38,945 nucleotides of DNA, taken from positions 1-38,945 of the forward strand of contig CAZCVI010000072.1 in assembly GCA_964502145.1 (NCBI GenBank), written 5' to 3'. A program made the position numbers and the translations under genes. Source of the DNA: CAZCVI01 sp964502145. GTDB lineage: Bacteria; Acidobacteriota; Aminicenantia; UBA2199. Below, in pieces: positions 1-9,045 of this stretch. The notes beneath the pieces were generated by a model, which was not told the origin of the DNA, made no database searches, and was given only the letters and a program-made list of their open reading frames with translations. Position 1 is the first letter of the stretch; each line of letters opens with the position of its first letter.

Positions 1-1824
1 GGTGTCTAATATAGGGGTGGCTTCGGCCAAGGTTTGCGCTTTGTTAATCAGGGAATTGAAGGTGACTTCATTGGGTGTTACGCCCAGAGATTTCATCTTG
101 TCCAGAATCTTCAGCCTTTCATCCTTTGTTTTTGCATTGTTTATAAGTCGGGTGAAAGCGAATACCGTGGTCATAAAACCATGGGACTGAATATCTTCGC
201 CAGGGTACGTGGCCTCTATTATCGGGATAATACCCTCCAACTTCAGTTCACGTTCCACCACCCGCTCTAAATAAACTTCTTCAGCTAAGATGTATGGCTC
301 ATTGATTTCAATAAAATTAAGTTCATATTGAGTAGCGCTCAGAATCTGCAAGGCATTTTCCCATTCTCCCAGCGGATATTCCTTTTTTATTGTACCGGTA
401 CTCAATCGATCCAATTGATCCTGCCACCCTACGCCTGTTTTCTTTTCCTTGGTTTCAGTTCTTTTACCCAACAGTCGGCGCTCGCAAAAATCTTTTATCT
501 TGGTCTTTTCAAACTTGGATTTCCCCGCCATGTTCTCTGTATAATAGAAATATTTCAGGGCTTTTAATATCTGGCGGGGCAAATCATGCGGAACACTGAG
601 ATTGTATTTCTTAATTTTTTCTTCAAGTTTCAAATAACGCTCGGACATGGCCGTTAATTTCAGAAAATAGGAACCGATGTTGTGATCAAAGGCCCGTGTA
701 TCCAATTCAACCTGATGGGTTGGGGCAACTTCTTGGGTAAAGTATTTCAGAAACGCCGTTACTTCACGCTCCTCCATTTTTTTAATAGTAATGGTGTCAA
801 ACTCCTCGCGAATCTGGCCTGCAATAGTGGTGGCAAAACTATAATATTCATCGCCATGGCGACAGGTGGCGGCAATCACCACATTGGCTTTCCATAATTG
901 CAGGAGCAATTCTTCCAGTTTCTCCTTGGTATATTTAACAAGAAACTGATCCATATCATCAAACACAGCGATCAAGCGACAACCGTTGCGCGGTGGCAAT
1001 TGGAAGGGGGTTTCTATATTGGGTTTGTCCTGGGGAAAAAGCACCACAGTATTGTCCAATCTTTTTAATGCTTCATATAAGGCCCTGGTTTTGCCTGCCA
1101 GGGAGTTTCCGATGATGATGAGGGATTGATTCTTTTGTAAGGTAGAGAGAATAAGATTATCTGTCTCACGCTGCCAATAAAAATCGGCGTTGGTATTGGC
1201 ACGCCTGGGAGTTAAAAAGATGTCACTGGGTTCGAGTGTTTGACTGGATTTCACCAGTTTAAAAAAGGTTGAAGGAATCTTTGCTTGGGGGGCATGTTTT
1301 ACCATGACCTCTTCAAGAGCCTTAACCAAATCCATATGGTAATTATCACGGAAAGGATTGGGCAGAGGTTGGCCATTGTTTCTGTTAAAATCTACCAAAT
1401 GGGCATAAGTAAAATCCAGTACATCCTTTTTGTCATAGTTGTCTCCGGTGGGTTTGAAGAATTGCCGCTCTCCTAACTCTTTCCACTGGTTAAAATTACA
1501 GGGCCCCACCATGATTGGAAAAAACAAGAACCCATCTTGCATCTGTCTCTTTAGAAAAGTGCAAAATTCTTGGTTCTTAATATAATCAGAATTCATAAAA
1601 TTAATGCTGATCAATAAAATGGCAAAATCGCATGTACGAATCTGCTCCTTTATCCACTCATCCCAAAGATATCCTGGTGGAAGCATGGTGTCATCCCAAA
1701 TATCCCAATCAATAGCCAGAGAATTACTGGAATAATTTTTTATTCCATCTCTTAGCAGTTTAAAATAGTGCTTATCCTCATGGGCATACGAGATAAAAAT
1801 CTTGGCTGTCTTTTTTTCTTCCAT
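1..1824 (-). CDS. TIR-domain STAND NTPase with PPR-like C-terminus (3' end outside window)
   Basis: The reading frame starts at ATG 1824 behind GGAATGAAGGAATTAAA and stays open for 608 codons to the window edge, so the C-terminus is missing. Residues 8-130 look like a bacterial TIR domain (KIFISYAHED at 8-17); Glu86 in IKNQEF is the candidate catalytic Glu of the NAD-cleaving type. A Walker A (GNSLAGKT, 239-246) and a Walker B-like strand (RLIAVFDDMD, 283-292) mark a STAND/NACHT-like ATPase. The last visible residues (about 575-605) read like a pentatricopeptide repeat (LDKMKSLGVTPNEVTFNSLI). In known TIR-STAND proteins a C-terminal repeat region senses a phage or cellular cue and the TIR domain depletes NAD or makes a signal molecule; that role is inferred here. 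The next gene on the same strand is also an ATPase with a nuclease-like end, suggesting a small defence patch. Confidence 0.85.
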   Translation of the reverse strand, partial: MEEKKTAKIFISYAHEDKHYFKLLRDGIKNYSSNSLAIDWDIWDDTMLPPGYLWDEWIKEQIRTCDFAILLISINFMNSDYIKNQEFCTFLKRQMQDGFLFFPIMVGPCNFNQWKELGERQFFKPTGDNYDKKDVLDFTYAHLVDFNRNNGQPLPNPFRDNYHMDLVKALEEVMVKHAPQAKIPSTFFKLVKSSQTLEPSDIFLTPRRANTNADFYWQRETDNLILSTLQKNQSLIIIGNSLAGKTRALYEALKRLDNTVVLFPQDKPNIETPFQLPPRNGCRLIAVFDDMDQFLVKYTKEKLEELLLQLWKANVVIAATCRHGDEYYSFATTIAGQIREEFDTITIKKMEEREVTAFLKYFTQEVAPTHQVELDTRAFDHNIGSYFLKLTAMSERYLKLEEKIKKYNLSVPHDLPRQILKALKYFYYTENMAGKSKFEKTKIKDFCERRLLGKRTETKEKKTGVGWQDQLDRLSTGTIKKEYPLGEWENALQILSATQYELNFIEINEPYILAEEVYLERVVERELKLEGIIPIIEATYPGEDIQSHGFMTTVFAFTRLINNAKTKDERLKILDKMKSLGVTPNEVTFNSLINKAQTLAEATPILDT

Positions 1825-1904
1825 TTTAATTCCTTCATTCCCCATCCATATCTGGACCGGGATTGGTGGTCATCTTGCCAATCAAACATAACAGTCACTT
1901 TCCC

Positions 1905-1913
1905 ATTGTATCA
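1905..1913 (-). promoter_or_regulatory. Possible extended -10 for the TIR-STAND gene
   Basis: On the minus strand the site reads TGATACAAT, an extended -10 (TG-N-TACAAT), about 80 nt upstream of the ATG at 1824. No good -35 hexamer lies 17 nt further upstream, so the call rests on the extended -10 alone. Confidence 0.35.
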
Positions 1914-2068
1914 TATTCCAAGATAAACCGGAAGAAAAAAAATGATTGGCGGAGATAATTGGTAATTGGGCAGGCCATGAGATTTTCATCAATGCCGATC
2001 ATGATCTCTTTAATTTGTCTCTGTTTTAGTGTGGAAGGCAGTGCAGGAAGGGGAAAAAACAAAAATAG

Positions 2069-2114
2069 TTGACAAATGGGATAAATTGCATTATCTTACC
2101 AACAGAATTGTTGG
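2069..2114 (+). promoter_or_regulatory. Plus-strand sigma70-like promoter with palindrome at the start site
   Basis: TTGACA at 2069-2074 and TATCTT at 2092-2097 are separated by 17 nt. A perfect inverted repeat CCAACA-GAAT-TGTTGG follows at 2099-2114, where transcription would start, and GTTGG recurs at 2125-2129. The arrangement resembles a repressor-controlled promoter. It points into the 3' end of the oppositely oriented ATPase gene, so it could drive the short frame at 2158-2325 or an antisense RNA. Confidence 0.4.
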
Positions 2115-2157
2115 CAACGTAATTGTTGGCGTTGAGTGTTTCTCTGGGGAGTAATAA

Positions 2158-2325
2158 ATGAATAAGGACATTGGGAGACAGACCGGGAATTTTTTTATAA
2201 TAGACGAACTATACGTCCAACCATCCTTCATTGTCACTGAACGCAATGCCCTTTTCTTGGAGATATGCTTGCGCTTCAGTGGTAAATCCACTTCTGGAAA
2301 AGACAAAGCCAATGACCGGGCTTAG
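2158..2325 (+). CDS. Possible 55-residue protein, mostly antisense to the ATPase gene
   Basis: ATG 2158 is preceded by GGGGAG (2146-2151) at a normal spacing and by the promoter-like site at 2069-2097. The 55-residue product begins MNKDIGRQTGNFFIID and has no domain I recognise. About two thirds of the frame is antisense to the strongly supported ATPase gene on the other strand, so its codon content may be accidental. Kept only because promoter, ribosome binding site and frame line up. Confidence 0.2.
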   Translation: MNKDIGRQTGNFFIIDELYVQPSFIVTERNALFLEICLRFSGKSTSGKDKANDRA

Positions 2326-3996
2326 GTTTTCTTTTTCTTTAATCATGGTGAACTTTTCAAGGAACTCCGTGGCTTCTTCAATTGAGAATTTCTTGATATC
2401 CCTGTTTTTAACTTCACCAATGATGGAATAATCCCCTGGCGATTTGGCACGTGCCAGGATATCCACGCTTAATCCCTTTCTATAAGCCACGGCCAGTCGA
2501 TAGGTCCACGCATCCACATAAGGGCAAAAATTAAAATCTGCGGGTAGATTCCGGGTCATCTCTTTTAATTCGTTATTCTTGGCGACGCCATGAAACCGTA
2601 ATTGATCCAATATCAGGTATTCTGCAAAATATCCTTTTTGATAGTTGAACTTTCCCTGAAGTTGATTGTATAATACATTCTTTTCATCCAAGGCTTTTTG
2701 GTATTCTGCGATTATCTGTTCCAGATTAAAGTTTTTTTCTCCCGGTTCAAAATTTTCGATCTCCTCTTGATATACGCCGCGAAAGACTTTATCGAAAATA
2801 TTATCCTTTACGCCCTGGTATCTATAATTTGAACTGCCTTGTTTGATAATATCCGATTTAATCAGTGCTTTTAATCGTTTTTCCAGTTGACCGTCAGTTA
2901 GGTTAAGGTTTAATTCTTTTAATAACTCTTGACGGGTGACTTCCCGGTCTCTATTTTTGCATAGATAGAGCACGATATTTTTAGCATTTTTGTCATTGAT
3001 CCGGGGGAGCGCGGAAGCCAGGTATTCCATCCAGGTAAATTTGATATCGCCACGATCATCCAATGTTTCAAAGCTCAAAGTGCGCAATAAACCAGCCAAA
3101 CTGGTGAGGTCTTTGTCCGGGCTCTCGGAACAGATAATGGCATTAATATAAAAAGGACTGCCCTCGGTAATTTCCGCGATGAGAAAAGCGGTCTCCTCGG
3201 TCACAGGGACATCAAAAAACAACGAATACTTAAAGATCATCTCGAAAGCTTCATGCTCCGGCATGTTTTCCAGTTTATAGAACTTGAATCTGGAAGGTAA
3301 TGTCATGGTCAAGATATCCATTAACCAGCCCACCCAACTGCCAGACACCAGTAGCGGTGCAATTTTACTTTCCGCCACGTTTAAATACCCACCTGCAAAG
3401 TTGGTGATCACACTGCCTTTCGGGTTGGTTTTGTCACGATACACTTTTGTATTTAAAAATTGGAACTCATCGATCATTTGCACGATGAATTCGTTTTGGC
3501 TTTCAGCGACAGTTTTCGGGGCTTCGCGCACCATTCCCCAGAGAATATCTAACTGCTCATTACGAATAGCGTGAGCTACTTCATCCATTAAATCCAACAG
3601 ATAGTCCAACCCCTCGCTTTGAACCACTTGTATGGCTTTTTCAAGATTAGCTCGCGTGGACTGTTTGAGGTAGTTTTCTTTTCTGGTTTTAAAGGCGATG
3701 TACTGGTAAATAAAAGTCAGGAAGAAATCCAGACAAAAATCCACGACATACATATCGGCTTCTTTGACTTCATAATAAAAAGGAATGACACCGTCATTTT
3801 GATCAAAGGTAATATTAAACAATCGTTCTTGCAACGCGGTTTTTCCCATTTTACGGCGGGCCAGGATGGCGGTACTTTTGGATTTCCTCTTTTTTATGCC
3901 ATTTATCCAGTTGAGAAAATAGGCGATATCATTTTCTCTACCGGTAAACAGGTCCGGGTTGCCGATTCGTTCTTCTATTGCGAATTTCATAGCCAT
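2209..3996 (-). CDS. AAA-type ATPase with C-terminal PD-(D/E)xK-like domain
   Basis: The 595-residue protein has an archaeal-type (Pfam ATPase_2-like) ATPase domain over about residues 10-320: an atypical P-loop (ARRKMGKT, 46-53, Ala instead of the first Gly) and Walker B (VQMIDEF, 172-178, with D176 and E177). A winged-helix-like part with many Lys/Leu helices follows at about 330-430. The C-terminus (about 490-595) has Asp512 in VDIL and IIGEVKNR with Glu528 and Lys530, the layout of a PD-(D/E)xK nuclease fold. Proteins of this shape are often accessory genes with a DNA-related or defence role; the substrate is unknown. The start could be ATG 3996 or ATG 3990; neither has a clear Shine-Dalgarno sequence. 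It lies upstream of the TIR-STAND gene on the same strand, separated by 384 bp. Confidence 0.85.
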   Translation of the reverse strand: MAMKFAIEERIGNPDLFTGRENDIAYFLNWINGIKKRKSKSTAILARRKMGKTALQERLFNITFDQNDGVIPFYYEVKEADMYVVDFCLDFFLTFIYQYIAFKTRKENYLKQSTRANLEKAIQVVQSEGLDYLLDLMDEVAHAIRNEQLDILWGMVREAPKTVAESQNEFIVQMIDEFQFLNTKVYRDKTNPKGSVITNFAGGYLNVAESKIAPLLVSGSWVGWLMDILTMTLPSRFKFYKLENMPEHEAFEMIFKYSLFFDVPVTEETAFLIAEITEGSPFYINAIICSESPDKDLTSLAGLLRTLSFETLDDRGDIKFTWMEYLASALPRINDKNAKNIVLYLCKNRDREVTRQELLKELNLNLTDGQLEKRLKALIKSDIIKQGSSNYRYQGVKDNIFDKVFRGVYQEEIENFEPGEKNFNLEQIIAEYQKALDEKNVLYNQLQGKFNYQKGYFAEYLILDQLRFHGVAKNNELKEMTRNLPADFNFCPYVDAWTYRLAVAYRKGLSVDILARAKSPGDYSIIGEVKNRDIKKFSIEEATEFLEKFTMIKEKENLSPVIGFVFSRSGFTTEAQAYLQEKGIAFSDNEGWLDV

Positions 3997-4743
3997 TTTA
4001 TATCACAAAAACAAAAAAAAATCAAATGGTTCTTTTGGTTCTATTGAGTTTTTTGGACGGCACTATCCTTCCCCCGCATTAAAAAAAATCTCTCCCCAAA
4101 ACCATAACCACTGGGTGTCCGAAAAGCAAAATCGCGTCAACAGCAAATAGCCTTGGGCGCAAACCAATGATTTCAACATCCCCTCATCGAAACCCCGGCC
4201 TATTTGCGCCACATTTGCTGCAATTTGTTAAATGGAGTAGCAAGAAAAAGGGAGTTTCAGTTCCTGAACCTGACGGTTTTAACTAAAAGTTGACTGTTCA
4301 CCTTATTTTGTAGAACCGCCACCATATTTTGCTCTCCGTTCACCTTCCAACCCCGGCGGTTCACCATATTTTACTCAACCGTCACCCTTTTAGGCGGCCG
4401 TTCACCTTCCAAACCTCTCCGTTCAGCCTTTTTTGTAGAATCGTGAGCAATAAAACCCGGCGGTTGAGTATTTTTTGTGGAATCGAGGGCTTTAAAACCT
4501 GGCGGTTGAATTTTTTTTGGGTTTATGTCATCCTTCAACCCGGCCATTGAGTGATTTTTGTGTTCTCATTAATAAGTAAAGGGATAAAATAATAAGCCAG
4601 GATGGCGCGTCGACCCAAATCTATTTTCATTGGAAAATGCCATGATATGATTGAACCCCTAACGCTGGGCAATTCTCCTCGCCGTTTGTCGTTTCTGTTT
4701 TTTCATACCTGTATAATAACTCAAAATGCAATATCGCCAGCTC
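3997..4743. other. Gene-free region between two minus-strand genes
   Basis: No frame here has a credible start, ribosome binding site or domain on either strand. The right part is filled by degenerate repeats (4280-4560). The left part (3997-4270) is plain sequence with A/T runs and presumably contains the promoter of the ATPase gene to its left, which I could not place. Confidence 0.6.
4280..4560. repeat. Degenerate tandem repeats of about 42-43 bp
   Basis: Several imperfect units carry a GC-rich box (GGCGGTTGAG, GGCGGTTCAC or CCGTTCACC), then a T-rich tract with TTTTTTGTRGAATCG, then GCTTTAAAACC or a relative. The clearest neighbouring units start near 4416, 4459 and 4501 and are 42-43 nt long; leftward units are shorter and more diverged. 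No spacer/repeat alternation like CRISPR is present. Confidence 0.55.
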
Positions 4744-7700
4744 CTATTTTACGACATTGTCGATCTTTCCCAAATCCAGTTTGATGATTTGGTCTGCTAC
4801 ATCGAAGTAATGATCGTCGTGCGTGATGGCAATTATGATTTTCCCCATTGCTTTCATTTTTAATAAGAGGTCGCGGTAAAAGAATTTTCTGAACTCTGGG
4901 TCCTGATCTGCGGCCACTTCATCGAAAAGATATATAGGGCAATCTTCAAGGTAACATTGCAGCAACGCCAAACGTTTCCGCTGACCACTGGAAAGATTGA
5001 TGGTGGAAAATTTCTGGTCTTTTAACTCGACCTTCTTGTCCATTGCCAATAGCTTCAGATACTTTTCAATCTCTGCTTTTTTCGCATTGATATCAATATT
5101 ATAGAGTTTTTCAAATAACATGTAATCGTCGAAAATCACCGAGAAATACTCCCCTAAATAATCTTGTCCACCAATCACCTTGCCATCCACTGTGACCGTT
5201 CCTGCTTCAGGGAGATAGAGACCCGTGATCAGTTTGGCCAACGTTGTTTTGCCACTACCATTGCCACCCACAATGAAGAGAATCTCGCCCTTATTAATTT
5301 TTAAATCAATTGGACCCACGGTGAATTTCTCCGTTTCATCTGGTTTTGAATACGAAAACATCACCCCTTTGGCTTCAAGGCAATTGACTGTTTCCCCTTT
5401 ATGAGACAGCGCGTTGCGCTCTTTGAAATTCAGTAGTTCCTCAATAGCTGGTATTTCAGCAGAGAATTTTTTAATGCGATCCCAGGATACTTTAATACGT
5501 ATAAACGCGGGGAATGAACCCATAATCGCGGTAATAGGGCCGATCATATAGAGCAACACCATGATAAAACTGATCAACAAACCAAGCGACATGTCAGGAA
5601 ATAAACGGGGGAACGAAATACATATACCAGCCAACAATACCAAGATCATGGAAGAACTGACAAGGTTGGCATCTATGAACTTAACAATCGAAGAAATACG
5701 GGTGTTGCGATATTCCAAACAACTGGCTTCGACATCTGCGGCATACTCTACTTTCTTATTGTGATGCATGCTCAGTTCCCGGAAGCCTTTGGACAAGCCT
5801 TCGATCAATTTCATAAACACATTTTGCGTATCCCGCATTTTTTCCATTAAGACCCGTGATTTTTTGCCTACCGCTACATAGAACAGTCCCAGAAACACGG
5901 CGAATAACAAGGTGGAAAGAGTGGCCAGTAAGGAGATGGCAGAGAGGTACACGAAAGCGGCCAGGGCAGTTACCGCGCTGGTGATAGTGCCGACCACGAT
6001 ACCGGCGGAATTGGAAATGGTTTCTGTATCATTGTTTAAAGTGGCATAAAACCGACCGGAATCAATCTTCTCAAAATTCTGGAAGCGGGTGGCAAATACG
6101 CGGTCAATCAATTTCATGCGTAATTCATAGACAATGTCATTGGATATAGTGGTCATTTTAGTTTGCACGATCTTCTGACCCAATACCGAGATAAACAATG
6201 TCATGAGGAAATAATACAGCAGGTACTGCAAGGGAAAAGGAATAAAAAAGGAGGTGGAAATAAGCACCATGGAAGCAGATTGCCCCAAACCGGAAATAAA
6301 ACCAAGAAACAAGACCATGGGCAAAGGCCGAATATATTTATTGCGAAAGGATGTCTTGTCTTTATAGGGCAGCATCAAAGAACAAAAGAACAAGAGGTTA
6401 CACACTGCCAAAAAACAGAGCAACAATACGACGGCCATGGGAAAACTGGCAGGTGCCCAATCAATAGCTTGCTGCCATGAGAGTCCTCGCAAGGTATCGG
6501 GGACAAAATAGATGCCCAGTACCAAAGGCAGTGTGGCACACAGGGCAATAAAAAGCTGGAACAGCTTGCTTGGGTTCAATCCTTCTATGTGACGCAATCC
6601 CCTGAACCAATCTATTAAAATATAAATAAAAATACCGCCACAAATCACCAGAAATCCCCAGAACACATAACAAGCCATGGAAAAAGTATTATCCATTCCG
6701 CCGTCATAGGCGTATTTTTCCAATTTTTCATTGGCTGGCAGATCAAAAAGTTGCATCAAGCGTGCGCCAAGGAATTGAGAACCCGTGCTATTGGAGTTGG
6801 TCAATACCGCCACCGCCATTTTTTGGGCTGGACGTAAGGCGACATACGCGGTAAAATTGGGATTGGCGCCACCATGAAATATCTCGCTGATATTTCCCGG
6901 TAACACGAACCATCCCATGGAGTATTGGATTGATTTATACCCGAAACCCTGTAACAACGGGTCCGGTTTATGCGTGGTGGCGATCAGTGTATTTAATTCC
7001 GATTCCGTCTGTCCCAGTGGTGTCTGTCCCAGTTGCGCATTTAACCATTTGACCATATCATTGCCACTGGTCACGACATACCCGGCGGGAAAATTACCCC
7101 GGTACAAGGGTGAATCAAACGGGCGCGGTGTGCCAAAAGCAATTTTATAACCCGTGGCTTTGAATTTCCCGCCCGTGCCCACCCCGGTCGAAGTCATTCC
7201 TAAAGGAAGAAATAGTTTTTTGACCATATAAGCTTCATAACTCAACCCCGAAACCTTTTCCAAAATGGCACCCGCGATATCATAATTGACATTGCTATAC
7301 TCGAACTGCCGCCCAGGTAACTGTTTCAATTCCATACCGGACACCCGTCGAAGCACATCCACCAATGCATCCTTATTGTTCCCTGCCAGGACTTTTCCAA
7401 ATGCCCGTTCAGGAATCCCACTTGTATGATGTAGCAATTGGTTGATAGTGATCTGTTGTTCCCGATTCCGAAAGGTAACCCGGAACCAGGGGAAATACTT
7501 CGATACTGGATCATCCAGTTTAATCATGCCTTCTTGTTCCAGTTGTTTCATAGCCAGGGCCGTAAAACTTTTGCTGCACGATCCCAATTCAAAAAGAGTA
7601 TCTCCCGTTACCCGTATCTGTTTCTCCAGATCCGCGTAGCCCACAGCTTTGATAATTGTATGTTCTGTCCCGCTGATCAGTACAATTACCGCGCCGGGAA

Positions 7701-7875
7701 TTTTTCCCGTGGCCATCACTTCATTCACTGCACCTTCAATTCTTTGCATAGAGGGAAACTTGGTCGGTTTAAGTGGTTCCATTGCCGCGTCAGAAGTGTT
7801 CCCAAGTACCGGGAAAAAGAATAATATAATACATATAATAATAGTACGGGTTAAAATGGTATACCTTGTTTTCAT
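4744..7875 (-). CDS. Serine beta-lactamase/esterase fused to a cyclic-peptide ABC exporter
   Basis: The 1043-residue protein starts at ATG 7875 behind GAAGGAG. An N-terminal hydrophobic segment (about 9-25) is followed by a class C beta-lactamase/D-peptidase-like serine hydrolase: S99-x-x-K102 (SCSK), Y193-S-N195 and an HGG box near 345. Hydrophobic segments lead into a six-helix ABC transporter domain and a C-terminal ATPase with Walker A (GGNGSGKTT, 870-878), signature LSSGQ (961-965), Walker B (IYLFDE, 981-986) and H-loop His1019. The transporter half resembles the PvdE/SyrD cyclic-peptide exporter family. The layout suggests a peptide exported by the ABC half and acted on by an extracytoplasmic hydrolase, which is inference. 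No peptide synthetase is in the window; the RiPP locus is over 20 kb away. Confidence 0.88.
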   Translation of the reverse strand: MKTRYTILTRTIIICIILFFFPVLGNTSDAAMEPLKPTKFPSMQRIEGAVNEVMATGKIPGAVIVLISGTEHTIIKAVGYADLEKQIRVTGDTLFELGSCSKSFTALAMKQLEQEGMIKLDDPVSKYFPWFRVTFRNREQQITINQLLHHTSGIPERAFGKVLAGNNKDALVDVLRRVSGMELKQLPGRQFEYSNVNYDIAGAILEKVSGLSYEAYMVKKLFLPLGMTSTGVGTGGKFKATGYKIAFGTPRPFDSPLYRGNFPAGYVVTSGNDMVKWLNAQLGQTPLGQTESELNTLIATTHKPDPLLQGFGYKSIQYSMGWFVLPGNISEIFHGGANPNFTAYVALRPAQKMAVAVLTNSNSTGSQFLGARLMQLFDLPANEKLEKYAYDGGMDNTFSMACYVFWGFLVICGGIFIYILIDWFRGLRHIEGLNPSKLFQLFIALCATLPLVLGIYFVPDTLRGLSWQQAIDWAPASFPMAVVLLLCFLAVCNLLFFCSLMLPYKDKTSFRNKYIRPLPMVLFLGFISGLGQSASMVLISTSFFIPFPLQYLLYYFLMTLFISVLGQKIVQTKMTTISNDIVYELRMKLIDRVFATRFQNFEKIDSGRFYATLNNDTETISNSAGIVVGTITSAVTALAAFVYLSAISLLATLSTLLFAVFLGLFYVAVGKKSRVLMEKMRDTQNVFMKLIEGLSKGFRELSMHHNKKVEYAADVEASCLEYRNTRISSIVKFIDANLVSSSMILVLLAGICISFPRLFPDMSLGLLISFIMVLLYMIGPITAIMGSFPAFIRIKVSWDRIKKFSAEIPAIEELLNFKERNALSHKGETVNCLEAKGVMFSYSKPDETEKFTVGPIDLKINKGEILFIVGGNGSGKTTLAKLITGLYLPEAGTVTVDGKVIGGQDYLGEYFSVIFDDYMLFEKLYNIDINAKKAEIEKYLKLLAMDKKVELKDQKFSTINLSSGQRKRLALLQCYLEDCPIYLFDEVAADQDPEFRKFFYRDLLLKMKAMGKIIIAITHDDHYFDVADQIIKLDLGKIDNVVK

Positions 7876-8003
7876 TATTTAAATCTCCTTCAAATTGGGA
7901 TTGGGGAAAATCAAAAGTAAAACTAATATTATCCCACTCTTGGGAAAAAGTAAAGCGATAACCTCTTTTTTTGTCAGAGCCCGACCGCGTCGAATTTCTT
8001 TAT

Positions 8004-8032
8004 TTGACATTTAAACTCCAACGGGCTAAAAT
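8004..8032 (+). promoter_or_regulatory. Sigma70-type promoter of trxB
   Basis: TTGACA (8004-8009) and TAAAAT (8027-8032) are separated by 17 nt, 60 nt before the trxB start codon. This is one of the best promoter matches in the window. Confidence 0.75.
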
Positions 8033-8091
8033 ATTCTTTTACCACTACGATAGAAAACAAGTTGCAATTCAAGCAAGGAGATAAAATAAAA

Positions 8092-9036
8092 ATGGAAACA
8101 AAAAAAAGAGAACTAATCATAATCGGTTCTGGTCCCGCGGGACTAACCGCGGCCATTTATACGGCGCGCGCCAATCTTAAACCGCTCGTATTTGAGGGGT
8201 TGCAGCCTGGTGGGCAATTGATGATTACCACCGAGGTAGAGAACTTCCCCGGGTTTCGCGACGGTATTATGGGCCCCGAATTAATGGACGAACTGCGGGC
8301 GCAAGCCGAACGATTCGGCGCGGAATTTATCAGCGCCGATGCCAGTTACGTCCAATTGAGCGGTGATAATAAAATCGTCTGGGATGAAGAAGACCCTTAT
8401 GAAGCGAAAGCCGTGATTATCAGCACCGGTGCCACCGCCAACCTAATGGGAATTCCCAATGAATCAAAATTAATGGGCCGTGGGGTTAGCGCCTGTGCCA
8501 CATGTGATGGTTTTTTCTTCAAAGAGAAAGAAATCTGTCTCATCGGTGGCGGTGACAGTGCCATGGAAGAAGCCAATTATCTCACCCGTTTTGCTTCCAA
8601 AGTGTATATCATCCATCGCCGCGATGCCTTTCGTGCCTCCAAGATCATGATCAAAAAAGCCGAGGAAAATAAAAAAATCCAATTTGTCATGAATACCCTG
8701 GTAGAAGATATCCTGGGGGAGGAAAAAGTCACGGGTGTCAAACTGAAAAACACTGTCAGCGGTGAAATCTCCACCTTAAATGTGGAGGGTGTGTTCGTCG
8801 CCATCGGTCATACTCCCAATACCAACTTATTCGCCGACCAAGTGGAAATTGATGCCAAAGGGTATATCATCACTGGCCGCGAACGAGGAAAAGTTACCGC
8901 GACCAATCTCCCCGGCGTATTTGCTTGCGGCGATGTGCAGGACCCTTTTTATAAACAGGCGATCACCGCTGCCGGAAGTGGTTGCGCCGCAGCACTGGAT
9001 GCTGAACGGTATATCGAATCATTGGTAAAAGCATAA
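8092..9036 (+). CDS. trxB: Thioredoxin reductase (NADPH)
   Basis: The 314-residue flavoprotein uses NADPH to reduce thioredoxin in the cytoplasm. It has the FAD-binding GSGPAG (12-17), the redox pair in ACATCDG (Cys135 and Cys138), the NADPH-binding GGGDSA (152-157) with HRRDAFRAS after it, and the C-terminal FAD motif ACGDV. Length and domain order match the low-molecular-weight bacterial enzyme. I chose ATG 8092 because AAGGAG lies at 8075-8080; an in-frame TTG at 8062 would add ten residues and overlap that site. The gene has its own promoter and is followed by an inverted repeat, so it is probably monocistronic. Confidence 0.96.
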   Translation: METKKRELIIIGSGPAGLTAAIYTARANLKPLVFEGLQPGGQLMITTEVENFPGFRDGIMGPELMDELRAQAERFGAEFISADASYVQLSGDNKIVWDEEDPYEAKAVIISTGATANLMGIPNESKLMGRGVSACATCDGFFFKEKEICLIGGGDSAMEEANYLTRFASKVYIIHRRDAFRASKIMIKKAEENKKIQFVMNTLVEDILGEEKVTGVKLKNTVSGEISTLNVEGVFVAIGHTPNTNLFADQVEIDAKGYIITGRERGKVTATNLPGVFACGDVQDPFYKQAITAAGSGCAAALDAERYIESLVKA

Positions 9037-9045
9037 AAAAATGGC

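Larger units (their letters stand above)
1825..2208. other. Intergenic region between two minus-strand NTPase genes
   Basis: This 384-bp gap holds no convincing full gene on the minus strand. It contains a possible minus-strand promoter for the TIR gene (1905-1913), a plus-strand promoter-like site with a palindrome (2069-2114) and the start of a short plus-strand frame (from 2158). A minus-strand frame across about 1930-2060 has no start or recognisable domain. Confidence 0.5.

Noticed and set aside
4280..4560. CRISPR array
   Set aside because: Units are too diverged and there are no constant repeats alternating with unique spacers; no cas genes are near.
6163..6480. Plus-strand gene inside the exporter fusion
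   Set aside because: Antisense to the membrane domain of a well supported gene, low-complexity basic composition and no ribosome binding site.
8062..8091. Longer TrxB starting at TTG 8062
   Set aside because: The AAGGAG site lies inside this extension and is well placed for ATG 8092.
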